Counted from the first letter of the stretch, positions 1-11,675 are shown. The stretch is 64,000 nt of DNA from Formivibrio sp. (GCA_031291275.1 JARLJJ010000043.1:1-64000), one strand, 5' to 3'. The notes: generated by a model from the sequence alone, not told the origin. A program made the numbers and translations.

Positions 1-22
1 AAGTGCAATATCCATGCAATAC

Positions 23-108
23 GCCGACATGGTGAAATTGGTAGACACGCTATCTTGAGGGGGTAGTGGCCACAGGCTGTGTGAGTTCGAGTCTCACTGT
101 CGGCACCA
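23..108 (+). tRNA. tRNA-Leu(GAG)
   Basis: Cloverleaf can be folded by eye. The acceptor GCCGACA pairs with TGTCGGC, the anticodon arm CTATC/GGTAG encloses the loop TTGAGGG (anticodon GAG), a long class II variable arm is present, and the T-arm reads GTGAG-TTCGAGT-CTCAC. CCA is encoded in the DNA (106-108). The long variable arm and the anticodon identify leucine. Confidence 0.97.
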
Positions 109-222
109 TAAAACAAGTACTACAATAGCGCTGGGGAAACCCGGCGTTTATTGTGACACACGACAATAATAAGAATTATTCACTGCCACGTTTTGTCCTT
201 TTTCAACCGGACTGGAGACATC

Positions 223-591
223 ATGCTGCAAAACTATCTCCCCGTTCTTTTATTCCTTGTCGTTGGCGCTCTGGTAGGAATTGCGCCCATGGCCATGGGC
301 TGGGGCGTCGGGAAATTCTTGGGGACTATTCGTCCTGACACAGAAAAACGTTCTCCCTACGAGTGTGGTTTTGAACCATTTGATGACGCCCGCATGCAAT
401 TCGATGTGCGTTATTACCTCGTTGCCATTCTTTTTATTCTTTTCGATCTGGAAGTTGCTTTCTTGGTGCCATGGGCATTGGTATTGAAAGAGATCGGTCT
501 TTTCGGTTTTATTTCCATGATGATTTTCCTTGCCATTCTGGTGGTCGGGTTTGTTTATGAATGGAAGAAAGGCGCGCTGGAGTGGGAATAA
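223..591 (+). CDS. nuoA: NADH-quinone oxidoreductase subunit A
   Basis: Membrane subunit of respiratory complex I, which couples NADH oxidation to quinone reduction and proton pumping. The 122-residue protein has the expected three transmembrane helices and the conserved stretch [12 protein letters not shown] followed by an [20 protein letters not shown]-type second helix, diagnostic of NuoA/ND3. ATG at 223 is chosen because GGAG lies 8 bases upstream; a TTG 30 bases earlier would add an atypical N-terminus. The stop overlaps the nuoB start by one base (TAATG), so the two are probably translationally coupled. First gene of the nuoA-N operon. Confidence 0.96.
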   Translation: MLQNYLPVLLFLVVGALVGIAPMAMGWGVGKFLGTIRPDTEKRSPYECGFEPFDDARMQFDVRYYLVAILFILFDLEVAFLVPWALVLKEIGLFGFISMMIFLAILVVGFVYEWKKGALEWE

Positions 592-1100
592 TGGGTGAAC
601 AAAACCTTGAACAGAGTGGTTTTATTACCACAACAGTCGACTCCGTCATCAATCTGACTCGAACATCTTCGCTATGGCCTATGACTTTCGGCTTGGCTTG
701 TTGCGCCGTAGAAATGATGCACGTCGGTGCCGCCCGTTACGACCTGGATCGTTTCGGCAGCTTTTTCCGTCCGAGCCCGCGCCAATCCGACCTGATGATT
801 GTGGCCGGCACGTTGTGCAACAAAATGGCGCCCGCCTTGCGCAAGGTCTACGACCAGATGCCCGAACCGCGCTGGGTGATTTCCATGGGCTCCTGCGCCA
901 ACGGTGGTGGCTACTATCACTATTCCTACTCCGTGGTACGCGGTTGCGATCGCATTGTCCCCGTAGATATCTACGTGCCGGGCTGTCCGCCAACTGCAGA
1001 AGCTCTGCTCTACGGATTTATCCAGCTCCAGAACAAGATCAAGCGTACCAATACGATCGCCCGCAGTGGCGTTCCTGGTCGCCTTCTTTCGCGCAACTGA
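591..1100 (+). CDS. nuoB: NADH-quinone oxidoreductase subunit B
   Basis: Peripheral-arm subunit holding the terminal 4Fe-4S cluster N2, next to the quinone site. The 169-residue protein carries the tandem Cys pair at C37-C38 ([10 protein letters not shown]), C102 (GSCANGGG) and C132 ([10 protein letters not shown]), the four N2 ligands. ATG at 591 gives the family N-terminus; an in-frame ATG at 561 lies inside nuoA and would only add ten unlike residues. The C-terminal tail after NTIAR (about 11 residues) is a little longer than in many relatives. Confidence 0.96.
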   Translation: MGEQNLEQSGFITTTVDSVINLTRTSSLWPMTFGLACCAVEMMHVGAARYDLDRFGSFFRPSPRQSDLMIVAGTLCNKMAPALRKVYDQMPEPRWVISMGSCANGGGYYHYSYSVVRGCDRIVPVDIYVPGCPPTAEALLYGFIQLQNKIKRTNTIARSGVPGRLLSRN

Positions 1101-1109
1101 GGCACACGC

Positions 1110-1703
1110 ATGGCCAGTCGAATTTCAGATCTAATGGATCGCCTGCAGAGCGCACTTTCCGAACCGGAAATTGTTTCGCTCAAGCTCGCGCTCGACGAAA
1201 TTACACTTGTAGTACCAGCCTCCGCATGGTTGAGCATCGCTTATAAATTGCGCGACCTGCTCGGATTTGAAACCTGCGTCGATGTCTGCGGTATCGACTA
1301 CAGCATCTACGGTGATGGCAACTGGGAAGACCGCCGCTTTGCCGCGGTTTACCACCTGCTTTCTATCGCCCACAACATACGCTTGCGCGTTCGCGTGTTC
1401 TGTCCAGACGACAATGCGCCGGAAGTTGTCTCGGTCAACGAAGTATGGCCAGGCGTGAACTGGTTTGAACGCGAAGCCTATGATCTCTTTGGTATCGTCT
1501 TCACCGGCCACCCGGATTTGCGCCGTATCCTGACCGACTACGGTTTTGTCGGCCACCCGTTCCGCAAGGATTTCCCGACCTCCGGGTATGTGGAAATGCG
1601 TTACGACGAGACTGAAGGCCGCGTGGTCTATCAACCTGTCACCATCGACCCGCGCGAAGTTGTTCCGCGCGTCATTCGCGAGGAGCAATACGGTGACCGC
1701 TGA
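1110..1703 (+). CDS. nuoC: NADH-quinone oxidoreductase subunit C (30 kDa)
   Basis: Peripheral-arm structural subunit contacting NuoB, NuoD and NuoI; binds no cofactor. The 197-residue protein shows the family signature [20 protein letters not shown] followed by GHPFRKDFP. It is a stand-alone NuoC, not the NuoCD fusion of enterobacteria. The last codons overlap the GTG start of nuoD by 11 bases in another frame, consistent with coupled translation. Confidence 0.96.
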   Translation: MASRISDLMDRLQSALSEPEIVSLKLALDEITLVVPASAWLSIAYKLRDLLGFETCVDVCGIDYSIYGDGNWEDRRFAAVYHLLSIAHNIRLRVRVFCPDDNAPEVVSVNEVWPGVNWFEREAYDLFGIVFTGHPDLRRILTDYGFVGHPFRKDFPTSGYVEMRYDETEGRVVYQPVTIDPREVVPRVIREEQYGDR

Positions 1704-2949
1704 AATCCGTAATTACTCAATCAATTTTGGGCCACAACATCCTGCTGCACACGGTGTTTTACGACTGATTCTGGAAATGGACGGTGAAGTGGTAGAACGC
1801 GCCGACCCGCACATTGGGCTGTTGCACCGCGCCACCGAAAAGCTGGCCGAAACCAAGACCTATCTGCAGAACCTTCCCTATATGGATCGTCTGGACTACA
1901 TGTCCAGCATGGCCAACGAGCATGCCTACTGCTTGGCAGTGGAGAAGTTGCTTGGACTGGAAGTGCCATTGCGTGCGCAATACATCCGCGTGATGTTCGA
2001 TGAAATCACCCGGATTCTCAGTCACTTGTTGTGGCTGGGCGCGCACGGCATCGACCTGGGCGCGATGACCATGTTTATCTATTGCTTCCGCGAGCGTGAA
2101 GACCTGATGGATTGCTACGAAGCGGTTTCAGGTGCGCGCATGCATGCTGCCTATTACCGGCCAGGTGGCGTTTACCGCGATCTGCCGGATAGTATGATGC
2201 AATACACGGAATCCAAACTGCGCAACAAGGCTGAAGTCAATCGCCAGAACGCCAACCGCGACGGCTCGCTGCTGGACTACATCGAGGACTTCGCCAACCG
2301 CTTCCCCGGTCATATCGACGAATACGAAACCTTGCTGACCGACAACCGTATCTGGAAACAGCGCACTGTCGATATCGGCATTGTCAGTCCGGAACGAGCC
2401 ATGGCTCTAGGATTCACTGGCCCCATGCTGCGTGGTTCAGGTATCGAGTGGGACATTCGCAAGAAACAACCATATGAAGTGTATGACCGGCTGGATTTCG
2501 ATATCCCGATCGGCAAAAACGGCGATTGCTATGACCGCTATCTGGTCCGCGTGGAAGAACTGCGCCAGTCCAACCGCATCATCAAGCAGTGTGTAGCGTG
2601 GTTGCGCAATAATCCGGGTCCGGTCATTACCGAGAACAAGAAAGTGGCGCCACCGTCGCGTGAAGCGATGAAGTCAAATATGGAAGAACTGATTCACCAC
2701 TTCAAACTCTTTACCGAAGGCATGCATGTCCCCGAGGGCGAAGCCTACGCAAATATTGAGCACCCAAAGGGTGAATTCGGCATCTACATGGTTTCCGATG
2801 GCGCCAACAAGCCTTACCGCATGAAAATTCGCGCGCCGGGCTTCTGCCATCTTTCCGCGCTGGACGAAATGACTCGCGGACACATGCTGTCCGACGTGGT
2901 CGCCGTCATCGGCACCCAGGATATCGTTTTTGGTGAGGTTGACCGCTGA
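1693..2949 (+). CDS. nuoD: NADH-quinone oxidoreductase subunit D (49 kDa)
   Basis: Forms most of the quinone-reduction pocket of complex I and descends from the NiFe-hydrogenase large subunit. The 418-residue product starts [20 protein letters not shown], matching the family N-terminus. I therefore place the start at GTG 1693 inside the end of nuoC, rather than at an ATG 147 bases upstream that would add 49 residues read through nuoC in the wrong frame. The quinone-site His/Tyr region (GPQHPAAHG) and the C-terminal [13 protein letters not shown] are intact. The stop overlaps the nuoE ATG (TGATG). Confidence 0.95.
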   Translation: MTAEIRNYSINFGPQHPAAHGVLRLILEMDGEVVERADPHIGLLHRATEKLAETKTYLQNLPYMDRLDYMSSMANEHAYCLAVEKLLGLEVPLRAQYIRVMFDEITRILSHLLWLGAHGIDLGAMTMFIYCFREREDLMDCYEAVSGARMHAAYYRPGGVYRDLPDSMMQYTESKLRNKAEVNRQNANRDGSLLDYIEDFANRFPGHIDEYETLLTDNRIWKQRTVDIGIVSPERAMALGFTGPMLRGSGIEWDIRKKQPYEVYDRLDFDIPIGKNGDCYDRYLVRVEELRQSNRIIKQCVAWLRNNPGPVITENKKVAPPSREAMKSNMEELIHHFKLFTEGMHVPEGEAYANIEHPKGEFGIYMVSDGANKPYRMKIRAPGFCHLSALDEMTRGHMLSDVVAVIGTQDIVFGEVDR

Positions 2950-3437
2950 TGTCTGATACCAAACTCCTCTCCGCGGCAGCGTGTACGCTGATTGACCGCG
3001 AAGTTGCCAAGTACCCGGCTGAACACAAGCGTTCAGCCGTCATGGGCGCGCTGCGCATCGCCCAAACCGAACACCGCTGGCTGTCCAACGAGCTGATTGC
3101 CGAAGTGGCCGACTACCTCGGTATGGCACCAGTCGCCGTGTACGAAGTCGCCTCGTTCTACAACATGTACAACCTGAAGCCGGTCGGCCTGCATAAGCTC
3201 GCCGTCTGCACCAACCTGCCCTGCGCGCTTTCCGGCGCGATGAGCACGGCGGAATACCTGAAACAGAAGCTGGGTATCGGTTTTGGTGAAACCACGGCGG
3301 ATGGCAAGTACACGCTGGTGGAGGGCGAATGCATGGGTGCCTGTGGTTCCGCACCGGTACTGCTGGTGAACGATCACAAGATGTGCAGCCACATGACGCC
3401 GGACGCCATCGACAAAAAACTTGCGGAGCTCGGCTAA
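2949..3437 (+). CDS. nuoE: NADH-quinone oxidoreductase subunit E (24 kDa)
   Basis: Electron-input module subunit with the 2Fe-2S cluster N1a, in a thioredoxin-like fold. The 162-residue protein has the ligand spacing C87-x4-C92 (VCTNLPC) and C128-x3-C132 (GECMGAC). It begins one base inside the nuoD stop and ends directly before the nuoF ATG, so nuoDEF form a closely spaced translational unit. Confidence 0.96.
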   Translation: MSDTKLLSAAACTLIDREVAKYPAEHKRSAVMGALRIAQTEHRWLSNELIAEVADYLGMAPVAVYEVASFYNMYNLKPVGLHKLAVCTNLPCALSGAMSTAEYLKQKLGIGFGETTADGKYTLVEGECMGACGSAPVLLVNDHKMCSHMTPDAIDKKLAELG

Positions 3438-4727
3438 ATGACTGTCTACGTTAAAGGCGTCGTGTTCGAGGGCGTGGAGTTTGACCAGCCCGATCACTGG
3501 CACATCGCAGCCTACCAGCAGCGCGGTGGCTACAGCGCACTGAAAAAAATCCTGAGTGAAAACCGCACACCGGAAAGCGTGACTGAAGAAGTCAAAGCCT
3601 CCGGCCTGCGTGGTCGTGGCGGTGCAGGCTTCCCTACCGGTTTGAAGTGGTCCTTCCTGCCCAAGGGTTATGTAGGCCAGAAATATCTGGTCTGCAACTC
3701 GGACGAAGGCGAGCCAGGCACATTCAAAGACAAAGATATTCTCGCCAGTAACCCGCATGCCTTGATCGAGGGCATGATCCTCGCGGCTTACGCTACGGGT
3801 GCCACCGTGGGTTACAACTATATCCACGGCGAGATTTTCGAAATCTACGAACTGTTTGAAGTGGCATTGGAAGAAGCGCGCGCTGCAGGATTCCTGGGCG
3901 ACAACATCCTTGGCAGCGGTTTCTCGTTTCAGCTGCATGCCCACCATGGTTACGGCGCTTATATTTGCGGCGAAGAATCGGCCCTGCTCGAATCACTGGA
4001 AGGCAAGAAAGGCCAACCGCGCTACAAACCGCCCTTCCCCGCCACCTTCGGTTTGTATGGCAAGCCAACCATCATCAACAACACCGAAACTTTTGCTTCG
4101 GTGCCATGGATTATTCGGGAAGGACCGCAAAAGTTTCTCGAACTGGGCAAACCCAACAACGGCGGTACCAAGCTGTTTTCCGTATCCGGTCATGTCAACC
4201 GCCCCGGCAATTATGAAATTCCGCTCGGCACACCATTCGCTGAACTGCTGGAAATGGCTGGCGGCATGCGCGACGGCAAAAAGTTGAAGGCCGTGATTCC
4301 CGGCGGCTCGTCCGCCCCGATTCTTCCAGCCGACATCATGATGGGCATCACCATGGATTACGATGCCATCGCCAAAGCGGGCTCCATGCTCGGTTCCGGC
4401 GCAGTGATCGTGATGGATGAATCGGTCTGCATGGTGAAGGCGCTGGAACGCCTGTCCTACTTCTACTTCGAGGAATCGTGTGGCCAGTGCACGCCCTGTC
4501 GCGAAGGCACCGGCTGGCTTTATCGCATAGTGCACCGCATCGAGCACGGCGAAGGCCGTCCGGAAGACCTGGAGTTGCTGACCAATATCGGCGACAACAT
4601 TGCAGGACGCACGATCTGTGCATTGGGCGATGCCGCGGTACTGCCAGTGCGCGGCATGCTCAAGCACTTCAAGAGCGAATTCGAATACCACATTGAAAAC
4701 AAGCGTTGTCTGGTACCCGGCTACTAA
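3438..4727 (+). CDS. nuoF: NADH-quinone oxidoreductase subunit F (51 kDa)
   Basis: NADH- and FMN-binding subunit, the entry point for electrons in complex I. The glycine-rich [13 protein letters not shown] loop (residues 59-71) binds [19 protein letters not shown] follows, and the N3 4Fe-4S ligands are C348-x2-C351-x2-C354 ([11 protein letters not shown]) with C394 (RTICALGD). Length 429 residues is normal. The ATG lies directly after the nuoE TAA with no spacer. Confidence 0.97.
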   Translation: MTVYVKGVVFEGVEFDQPDHWHIAAYQQRGGYSALKKILSENRTPESVTEEVKASGLRGRGGAGFPTGLKWSFLPKGYVGQKYLVCNSDEGEPGTFKDKDILASNPHALIEGMILAAYATGATVGYNYIHGEIFEIYELFEVALEEARAAGFLGDNILGSGFSFQLHAHHGYGAYICGEESALLESLEGKKGQPRYKPPFPATFGLYGKPTIINNTETFASVPWIIREGPQKFLELGKPNNGGTKLFSVSGHVNRPGNYEIPLGTPFAELLEMAGGMRDGKKLKAVIPGGSSAPILPADIMMGITMDYDAIAKAGSMLGSGAVIVMDESVCMVKALERLSYFYFEESCGQCTPCREGTGWLYRIVHRIEHGEGRPEDLELLTNIGDNIAGRTICALGDAAVLPVRGMLKHFKSEFEYHIENKRCLVPGY

Positions 4728-4766
4728 GCCGGGCCAAGACAGCCACTGAGATACGGAAAGTCGATC

Positions 4767-7073
4767 ATGCTGGAAATTGAAATCGACGGAAAAAAGACCC
4801 AGGTTGCTCCGGGCAGCACGGTAATGGATGCGGCACACACGCTTGGCGTGTACATCCCGCATTTCTGTTACCACAAGAAGCTGTCCATCGCGGCGAACTG
4901 CCGCATGTGCCTAGTCGAAGTCGAAAAAGCCCCCAAACCGCTGCCTGCCTGCGCCACTCCGGTGACCAATGGCATGGTGGTCAAAACCCACTCCGACATG
5001 GCCATCAAGGCGCAAAAGGGGGTGATGGAATTTCTGTTGATCAATCACCCGCTGGATTGCCCGATCTGCGACCAGGGCGGCGAATGTCAGTTGCAGGATT
5101 TGTCGGTCGGATACGGAGGTGGTTCATCGCGCTATCAGGAAGACAAGCGCGTAGTAGCCAACAAGGATCTCGGACCACTAATTACGACGGAAATGACGCG
5201 TTGCATCCACTGCAGCCGCTGCGTGCGTTTCACCGACGAAATCGCTGGTTTCCAGGAATTGGGCATGGCACATCGCGGCGAGTTCACCGAGGTCCTGCCT
5301 TTCCTGGGCAAGACAGTGAATTCAGAAATCTCCGGCAACGTAATCGACCTTTGCCCGGTCGGCGCGCTCACCAGCAAGCCGTTCCGCTACAGCGCCCGCA
5401 CCTGGGAGCTTTCTCGTCGCAAATCAATTGCACCGCACGATGGGCTGGGCTCCAACCTGATCGTTCAGGTCAAGAACAATAAGGTCATGCGCGTTCTGCC
5501 ACTGGAAAATGAAGCCATCAATGAATGCTGGCTTTCCGACCGCGATCGTTTCTCCTACGAAGCGCTGAATGCCGACACCCGTGGCACCAAGCCGCTAATC
5601 CGCAAGGATGGCCGCCTGGTTGAAACCGATTGGCAAACCGCACTGGAACTGGTTGCCAGCAAGCTCAAGGACATTGTCGCCGCGCACGGTGCCGATAACG
5701 TTGCCGCTGTCGCCACGCCGGGCAGTACGGTGGAAGAGCTTTTCCTGCTGCGCAAACTGATGGCAGGTCTGGGCATCGAACAAGTCGAAACCCGTTTGCG
5801 CGCCAGTGATTTCCGCCTCAAGACGCAAGGTGCCACCTGGCTTGGTCAATCCATTGCCGATCTGGCGCAGAACGAAGCGGTACTGGTCATCGGTTCGACG
5901 CTGCGCAAAGAGCAACCGCTGCTGGCACAACGCCTGCGCCAATCGGTCAAGACTGGCATGGCCCTTTCGGTAATCAATCCGCATGGCGATGATCTGCTGA
6001 CCGCTTTGGCGAGTGAGCTGATCGTACGCCCAGATCAGCTGGTTGAAGGTGTTCTGGCAGTTATTAAAGCCGTAGCCGAAATCTCCGGCAAGACCGTCCC
6101 GGCGCATATCGATCTTGCCAATATCGCAGTTACCGATGCGGCGCGGGCGCTTGCCACCAGTCTCGCCAGCAAAGAAAAAACAGCCGTTCTGCTCGGCAAC
6201 CTGGCAACACACAACCCCCGTTATGCTGAACTTTATGCCGCCGCAACAGCCTTGGCGGAAATGACTGGAGCCAAGCTCGGCGTGATGAGCGAAGCGGCCA
6301 ATTCGGTAGGCGCGCAGTTAATCGGCGCAGAGATCGGCGGCAATGTATTCGCCAAACCGAAGAAAGCCTACGTCCTGCTGCATGCCGAACCGCAATTCGA
6401 TGCCCACAACGGCGCGCAAGCCATCGCTGCAGTGGAAGCCGCTGAATTCGTTGTGGCACTGAATCCGTTTATGGATGGCGTGGAAGACTACGCCGACGTG
6501 ATCCTGCCAGTGGCACCGTTTACCGAAACGGCCGGCACCTTCGTCAGCATGGAAGGACGTGCGCAAAGCTTCAACGGCGTAGTACGGCCGCTGGGTGAAA
6601 CCCGCCCGGCCTGGAAGGTGTTGCGCGTACTGGGCAATCTGTTGAATCTGGGTGGATTCGACTATGAAACCTCCGAAGCCATTCGCGATGAAGCGCTGGC
6701 TGGCGACATTGCCACGCGCCTGTCCAATACGCTGGCGGCTCCGGTTCAAATCGCCCCGCACACCGCTCACGGACTGGTACGTTTGGGTGAAGTGCCGATC
6801 TACCAACTCGATGCCTTGACGCGCCGCGCCCATGGCTTGCAAGCCACGGCCGATGCCGCCTCGCCCAAGCTGCATGCCAATGCCGCCACGCTGACTCGCC
6901 TCGGATTACCGGCAGGCGCTGAGGCGGTAGTCGCGCAAAGCTCGGGAGAATCGACGTTGCAGGTCGAGATTGATGCGCGCCTTGCCGATGATGTCATCCG
7001 TATTGCGGCTGCCCACCCCCTGACAACCGGTCTCGGCGAGCTGTTTGCGCCGGTCACCGTGAACCGTGCGTGA
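4767..7073 (+). CDS. nuoG: NADH-quinone oxidoreductase subunit G (75 kDa)
   Basis: Large Fe-S subunit of the NADH-dehydrogenase module. The 768-residue protein starts with a ferredoxin domain: C34, C45, C48 and C62 bind the 2Fe-2S cluster. The N5 cluster follows with H94, C98, C101 and C107 ([15 protein letters not shown]), then N4 with C146, C149, C152 and C196. The rest is a molybdopterin-oxidoreductase-like domain that has lost cofactor function. I see no fourth CxxCxxxC set after residue 210, so the extra N7 cluster of E. coli appears absent. The C-terminal third is variable, as usual. Confidence 0.95.
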   Translation: MLEIEIDGKKTQVAPGSTVMDAAHTLGVYIPHFCYHKKLSIAANCRMCLVEVEKAPKPLPACATPVTNGMVVKTHSDMAIKAQKGVMEFLLINHPLDCPICDQGGECQLQDLSVGYGGGSSRYQEDKRVVANKDLGPLITTEMTRCIHCSRCVRFTDEIAGFQELGMAHRGEFTEVLPFLGKTVNSEISGNVIDLCPVGALTSKPFRYSARTWELSRRKSIAPHDGLGSNLIVQVKNNKVMRVLPLENEAINECWLSDRDRFSYEALNADTRGTKPLIRKDGRLVETDWQTALELVASKLKDIVAAHGADNVAAVATPGSTVEELFLLRKLMAGLGIEQVETRLRASDFRLKTQGATWLGQSIADLAQNEAVLVIGSTLRKEQPLLAQRLRQSVKTGMALSVINPHGDDLLTALASELIVRPDQLVEGVLAVIKAVAEISGKTVPAHIDLANIAVTDAARALATSLASKEKTAVLLGNLATHNPRYAELYAAATALAEMTGAKLGVMSEAANSVGAQLIGAEIGGNVFAKPKKAYVLLHAEPQFDAHNGAQAIAAVEAAEFVVALNPFMDGVEDYADVILPVAPFTETAGTFVSMEGRAQSFNGVVRPLGETRPAWKVLRVLGNLLNLGGFDYETSEAIRDEALAGDIATRLSNTLAAPVQIAPHTAHGLVRLGEVPIYQLDALTRRAHGLQATADAASPKLHANAATLTRLGLPAGAEAVVAQSSGESTLQVEIDARLADDVIRIAAAHPLTTGLGELFAPVTVNRA

Positions 7074-7083
7074 GGATCAGATA

Positions 7084-8151
7084 ATGGAACTATTGCAATT
7101 GCCACTCCAATTGATGGAGCGTTATCTCGGGCATGACCTTGCCATTCTCGGCTGGGCCTTGCTCAAGATTATTTGCGTTGTTGCGCCACTGATGGGTGCG
7201 GTGGCCTATCTGACCCTTGCAGAGCGCAAGGTCATCGGATTCATGCAGATCCGCATCGGTCCGAACCGGGTCGGTCCTTGGGGATTGCTGCAGCCGGTGG
7301 CTGACGGCATCAAGTTGATCCTGAAGGAAATCATCACGCCCTCCGCTGCCAGCTCCGGGCTGTTTTTCATTGCCCCAGTCATGGTACTGACCCCGGCACT
7401 TGCCGCTTGGGCGGTGGTGCCGTTCTATCCCGGCTTTGTGCTCGCCGACGTGAATGTTGGCTTGTTGTACGTGATGGCCATCACCTCGTTTGGCATCTAT
7501 GGCGTGATCATCGCCGGCTGGGCATCCAATTCGAAGTATGCCTTCCTTGGCGCAATGCGTGCCGCAGCACAGGTCATCTCGTATGAGTTGGCCATGGGCT
7601 TTGCCCTGATCGGCGTCATGATGGTTTCAGGCAGTCTCAACCTGACCGAAATTGTTGCACAGCAGGGTCAAGGCATCGCCGGTGGCTCCTTCCTTTCCTG
7701 GAACATGATCCCGCTGGCTCCGTTCTTTGTGGTGTATTTCATCTCCGGCGTGGCGGAAACCAACCGGGCACCGTTTGATATCGTTGAAGGTGAATCGGAA
7801 ATCGTCGCCGGTCATATGGTCGAATACTCCGGCATGACCTTCGCGATTTTCTTCCTGGCTGAATATGCCAACATGATCCTGGTTTCAGCCATGGCCTCGG
7901 TTCTGTTCCTTGGTGGCTGGCTGTCTCCCTTCCCGGCGAGCTGGCCAGTCTTGGGTGCAGCATCGTTCTTGTGGTGGGTTGCCAAGGTAGCTTTCTTGCT
8001 GTTCTGCTTCCTCTGGTTCCGCGCCACCTTCCCGCGCTATCGCTATGACCAGTTGATGCGCTTGGGCTGGAAAGTGTTCATCCCGGTTACGCTGGTCTGG
8101 ATCGTCGTGATCGGCGGCTGGATGCAAACCTCTTTCTCCATCTGGAAATAA
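7084..8151 (+). CDS. nuoH: NADH-quinone oxidoreductase subunit H
   Basis: Membrane subunit joining the peripheral arm to the proton-pumping arm and completing the quinone channel. The 355-residue, multi-helix protein has the hallmark [20 protein letters not shown] and the cytosolic loop [20 protein letters not shown] with its conserved acidic residues. ATG at 7084 follows GAGGATCAGATA; an in-frame GTG overlapping the nuoG stop would add six residues and is less likely. Confidence 0.96.
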   Translation: MELLQLPLQLMERYLGHDLAILGWALLKIICVVAPLMGAVAYLTLAERKVIGFMQIRIGPNRVGPWGLLQPVADGIKLILKEIITPSAASSGLFFIAPVMVLTPALAAWAVVPFYPGFVLADVNVGLLYVMAITSFGIYGVIIAGWASNSKYAFLGAMRAAAQVISYELAMGFALIGVMMVSGSLNLTEIVAQQGQGIAGGSFLSWNMIPLAPFFVVYFISGVAETNRAPFDIVEGESEIVAGHMVEYSGMTFAIFFLAEYANMILVSAMASVLFLGGWLSPFPASWPVLGAASFLWWVAKVAFLLFCFLWFRATFPRYRYDQLMRLGWKVFIPVTLVWIVVIGGWMQTSFSIWK

Positions 8152-8163
8152 AACGGAGCTGAC

Positions 8164-8652
8164 ATGGAGAAAATTACGCAGTATTTCAAAACGTTCCTGC
8201 TGTGGGAACTGATGCAAGGCTTGGCCGTTACCGGCAAGCACTTCTTTGCTCGCAAAATCACCATACAGTACCCGGAAGAGAAAACGCCGCTATCGCCACG
8301 CTTCCGCGGCCTGCATGCTCAACGTCGCTATGCCAATGGCGAAGAGCGCTGCATTGCCTGCAAACTGTGCGAAGCGGTTTGCCCGGCCATGGCGATCACG
8401 ATCGAATCCGAACAGCGCGAAGACGGTACCCGCCGCACCTCGCGTTATGACATCGATCTGACCAAGTGCATCTTCTGCGGTTTCTGTGAGGAAGCCTGTC
8501 CTGTCGATGCCATTGTGGAAACGCATATTTTTGAATATCACGGTGAAAAACGCGGTGATCTTTACTACACCAAACCGATGCTGCTGGCGGTGGGCGATAA
8601 ATACGAAGCCGAAATCGCCGCTCGCAAGGCTGCCGATGCCAAGTACCGCTGA
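8164..8652 (+). CDS. nuoI: NADH-quinone oxidoreductase subunit I (23 kDa)
   Basis: 8Fe ferredoxin-like subunit carrying clusters N6a and N6b, passing electrons toward NuoB. The 162-residue protein holds two CxxCxxCxxxCP motifs, [18 protein letters not shown] and [18 protein letters not shown], and the [12 protein letters not shown] stretch typical of the family. An amphipathic N-terminal segment associates with the membrane arm. Spacing to nuoH and nuoJ is about 10 bases on each side. Confidence 0.96.
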   Translation: MEKITQYFKTFLLWELMQGLAVTGKHFFARKITIQYPEEKTPLSPRFRGLHAQRRYANGEERCIACKLCEAVCPAMAITIESEQREDGTRRTSRYDIDLTKCIFCGFCEEACPVDAIVETHIFEYHGEKRGDLYYTKPMLLAVGDKYEAEIAARKAADAKYR

Positions 8653-8661
8653 GGACATGAC

Positions 8662-9297
8662 ATGACACTGGCTCTTTTCTACCTGTTTGCCGCCATCCTG
8701 GTGCTCTCTGCGTTAAGGGTGGTCACGGCAAAAAACCCTGTGCACGCGGCGCTGTATCTCGTGCTGTCGTTCTTTACCGGCGCCATGCTATGGATGCTGA
8801 TCAAGGCAGAGTTCCTCGCTGTTTCGCTGGTACTGATCTATATCGGCGCGGTGATGGTACTGTTCTTGTTCGTGGTGATGATGCTCGATATCAATTTCGA
8901 ATCGCTGCGCAAAGGCTTCTGGCGTTTCTTTCCGATTGCAGGCTTGGTTGCTGCGATCATGCTGGGCGAAATGCTACTGGTGCTCACCCATCGCTTTGCT
9001 GAAATCCCCGGCGCGCAATTGGCTGAACCTGCTGCAGGCTTCAACAGCGCCAAGGCCTTGGGGCACCTGATCTATACCGATTACTTCCTGCCATTCCAGC
9101 TTGCCGCCGTGCTGCTGCTCGTGGGCATGATCGCCGCGATTGCCCTCACGTTGCGCAAACGCAAGAACACGCGCTATCAAAACCCGGGCAAACAGGTTGC
9201 AGTCAAGGTGGCTGATCGTGTTCGCGTGGTGAAAATGGCCAGCGAAAAACCGGCCAGTGCCGAAATAGAACAACCCGACAACGGGGAGAATGCATGA
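8662..9297 (+). CDS. nuoJ: NADH-quinone oxidoreductase subunit J
   Basis: Antiporter-like membrane subunit (ND6 family) with five predicted helices. The 211-residue product has the typical [20 protein letters not shown] first part and [17 protein letters not shown] in helix 3, where a pi-bulge links the quinone site to the pumps. After the last helix there is a basic then acidic cytoplasmic tail of about 40 residues. The stop overlaps the start of nuoK. Confidence 0.95.
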   Translation: MTLALFYLFAAILVLSALRVVTAKNPVHAALYLVLSFFTGAMLWMLIKAEFLAVSLVLIYIGAVMVLFLFVVMMLDINFESLRKGFWRFFPIAGLVAAIMLGEMLLVLTHRFAEIPGAQLAEPAAGFNSAKALGHLIYTDYFLPFQLAAVLLLVGMIAAIALTLRKRKNTRYQNPGKQVAVKVADRVRVVKMASEKPASAEIEQPDNGENA

Positions 9298-9602
9298 TGC
9301 TTACGCTCACCCATTACCTTGCACTGGGCGCCATCCTGTTTGCGATCAGCGTTTTCGGCATTTTCATGAACCGGAAAAATCTGATCGTCATGCTGATGGC
9401 CATCGAACTGATGCTGCTTGCCGTGAACACAAACTTCGTGGCGTTTTCCCAGTTTCTGGGCGATCTGCACGGGCAAGTCTTCGTGTTTTTCATCCTGACC
9501 GTGGCCGCGGCCGAATCGGCGATCGGCCTTGCCATCCTGGTGGTGCTGTTCCGCAATTTGCGCTCCATCGAAGTGGAACAACTGGACAGCCTGAAGGGAT
9601 AA
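9297..9602 (+). CDS. nuoK: NADH-quinone oxidoreductase subunit K
   Basis: Three-helix proton-channel subunit (ND4L). Conserved membrane glutamates are visible in [13 protein letters not shown] and [13 protein letters not shown]. Two adjacent in-frame ATGs exist (9294 and 9297). The second gives the canonical [11 protein letters not shown] start of a 101-residue protein with an 8-base gap from GGGGAG; the first would add one Met and give a 4-base overlap with nuoJ. Both are compatible with coupling to nuoJ. Confidence 0.95.
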   Translation: MLTLTHYLALGAILFAISVFGIFMNRKNLIVMLMAIELMLLAVNTNFVAFSQFLGDLHGQVFVFFILTVAAAESAIGLAILVVLFRNLRSIEVEQLDSLKG

Positions 9603-9608
9603 CCAAGA

Positions 9609-11654
9609 ATGAGCATGCAAACCATCTATCTGCTAATTCCATTGGCACCGTTGCTGGGTGCCTTGGTCGTAGGTCTTTTCGGCTGGGCTATCAGCCGCCG
9701 CGCCGCGCATAGCATCACCATTGCCGGCGTCGGTATTTCTTTCCTGTTATCGATGTATGTCCTGAAAACGCTGCTGGCCGGGGAAGAAAGCTTCAATGGA
9801 AGCGTCTATACCTGGCTGACGGTCGCCGGAGCGGAATTCAATGTCGGCTTCCTGATCGACAATCTGACCGCAATGATGATGTGCGTCGTGACCTTCGTTT
9901 CCTTGATGGTCCACGTCTACACCATCGGCTATATGCATGAAGATCCAGGCTACGCGCGCTTCTTCAGCTATATCTCGCTGTTTACCTTCTCGATGCTGAT
10001 GCTGGTAATGAGCAACAACTTCGTCCAGCTCTTCTTTGGCTGGGAAGCTGTTGGCCTGGTTTCCTACTTGCTGATTGGCTTCTGGTTCAAGCGTCCGACC
10101 GCGATTTTTGCCAATATGAAGGCTTTCCTGATCAACCGGGTCGGCGACTTCGGTTTCCTGCTCGGCATCGGTCTGGTGCTGGCGCACTTCGGTTCGCTCG
10201 ATTACGCTGAAGTCTTCAAGCAAGCGCCATCCCTGCAGAATGCGACCATCACACTCTTTGCCGGTCATAGCTGGTCGCTGATGACGGTCACCTGCATCCT
10301 GCTGTTCATCGGTGCCATGGGTAAATCAGCGCAGTTCCCGTTGCATGTCTGGTTGCCCGACTCCATGGAAGGCCCGACACCAATCTCAGCACTGATCCAC
10401 GCAGCGACCATGGTCACTGCCGGTATCTTCATGGTGGCCCGCATGTCGCCACTATTCGAACTCACCGATACCGCGCTGAACTTTATCCTGATCATCGGCT
10501 CGATCACCGCACTGTTCATGGGCCTGCTGGGCGTCATCCAGAACGATATCAAGCGCGTGGTGGCCTACTCTACCCTGTCGCAACTTGGTTACATGACGGT
10601 GGCGCTGGGGGCTTCAGCCTATCAGGCCGGCGTATTCCACCTGATGACGCACGCCTTCTTCAAGGCACTGCTGTTCCTCGCTGCCGGGTCGGTGATCATG
10701 GGCCTGCACCATGACCAGGACATTCGCAACATGGGTGGCCTGCGCAAATACATGCCGATTACCTGGATCACCTCCCTGGTCGGTTCGCTGGCATTGATCG
10801 GTACACCGTTCCTGTCGGGTTTCTACTCGAAGGATTCCATCATTGAAGCTGTGCATTTCAGCCATCTGCCTGCGGCCGGGTTTGCCTATTTCTCGGTGAT
10901 GGCTGGTGTGTTCATCACGGCGTTCTACTCGTTCCGCATGTATTTCCTCGTTTTCCATGGTGAAGAACGCTTTGGCAAGAAACATCATCACGGTGACCAT
11001 GCCAACGAGGAAGAATCCAGCGATCATCACCATGGCCTCGCGCACGGGCAAAAGCCGCACGAATCTCCGTGGGTGGTGACATTGCCGTTGATATTGCTGG
11101 CGATCCCTTCACTGTTCATCGGCGCTTTCGAGATCAAACCCCTGCTGTTCGGTGATTTCTTCCACAACGCGATTACTGTCGGCAACAACCATGAAGGCAT
11201 GGCGCAACTGGCAGAGGAATTCCACCATCAGGGCGGCATCACCGGAATGGGTCTGCATGCGTTCGTGACGGCACCGTTTGCATTGGCGCTGGCGGGTGTG
11301 GCCCTTTCCTGGTTCTTCTACCTGAAACGCCCGGATATTCCATCGATGTTGCGTCGCGCTGCCGGGCCGCTCTACACCCTGCTCGACAACAAGTACTACA
11401 TGGATGATCTCTACATCAAAGGCTTCGCCGCCTTGGGTCGTGGTATCGGGCTCGTGTTCTGGAAATTGGGTGACACCATCCTGATCGATGGCTTGCTGGT
11501 CAATGGCTCGGCCAAGCTTGTCGAACTGGGTTCGCGTATGGTCCGCAAGATGCAAACGGGTTACCTCTACCACTACGCTTTTGCCATGATCGTTGGTGCG
11601 ATCATTCTGCTTTCCTGGTGGCTGGGTGGCATTTTGCCAGCCCTGCTGCGCTGA
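9609..11654 (+). CDS. nuoL: NADH-quinone oxidoreductase subunit L
   Basis: Distal antiporter-like proton pump with the long lateral helix HL at its C-terminus. The 681-residue protein has the Mrp/ND5 core with FFGWEAVGLVSYLLIGFW, HVWLPDSMEGPTPISALIHA and IKRVVAYSTLSQLGYM. Between core and lateral helix (about residues 455-490) lies a His/Glu-rich loop containing KKHHHGDHANEEESSDHHHG. Loops of this kind occur in betaproteobacterial NuoL and may bind metal; that role is a guess. Confidence 0.96.
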   Translation: MSMQTIYLLIPLAPLLGALVVGLFGWAISRRAAHSITIAGVGISFLLSMYVLKTLLAGEESFNGSVYTWLTVAGAEFNVGFLIDNLTAMMMCVVTFVSLMVHVYTIGYMHEDPGYARFFSYISLFTFSMLMLVMSNNFVQLFFGWEAVGLVSYLLIGFWFKRPTAIFANMKAFLINRVGDFGFLLGIGLVLAHFGSLDYAEVFKQAPSLQNATITLFAGHSWSLMTVTCILLFIGAMGKSAQFPLHVWLPDSMEGPTPISALIHAATMVTAGIFMVARMSPLFELTDTALNFILIIGSITALFMGLLGVIQNDIKRVVAYSTLSQLGYMTVALGASAYQAGVFHLMTHAFFKALLFLAAGSVIMGLHHDQDIRNMGGLRKYMPITWITSLVGSLALIGTPFLSGFYSKDSIIEAVHFSHLPAAGFAYFSVMAGVFITAFYSFRMYFLVFHGEERFGKKHHHGDHANEEESSDHHHGLAHGQKPHESPWVVTLPLILLAIPSLFIGAFEIKPLLFGDFFHNAITVGNNHEGMAQLAEEFHHQGGITGMGLHAFVTAPFALALAGVALSWFFYLKRPDIPSMLRRAAGPLYTLLDNKYYMDDLYIKGFAALGRGIGLVFWKLGDTILIDGLLVNGSAKLVELGSRMVRKMQTGYLYHYAFAMIVGAIILLSWWLGGILPALLR

Positions 11655-11675
11655 TGACTGAACACGGAATCTGAC

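Noticed and set aside
3033-3947. 304-codon minus-strand ORF across nuoE and nuoF
   Set aside because: Antisense shadow of conserved, correctly oriented complex I genes; no RBS and no family resemblance.
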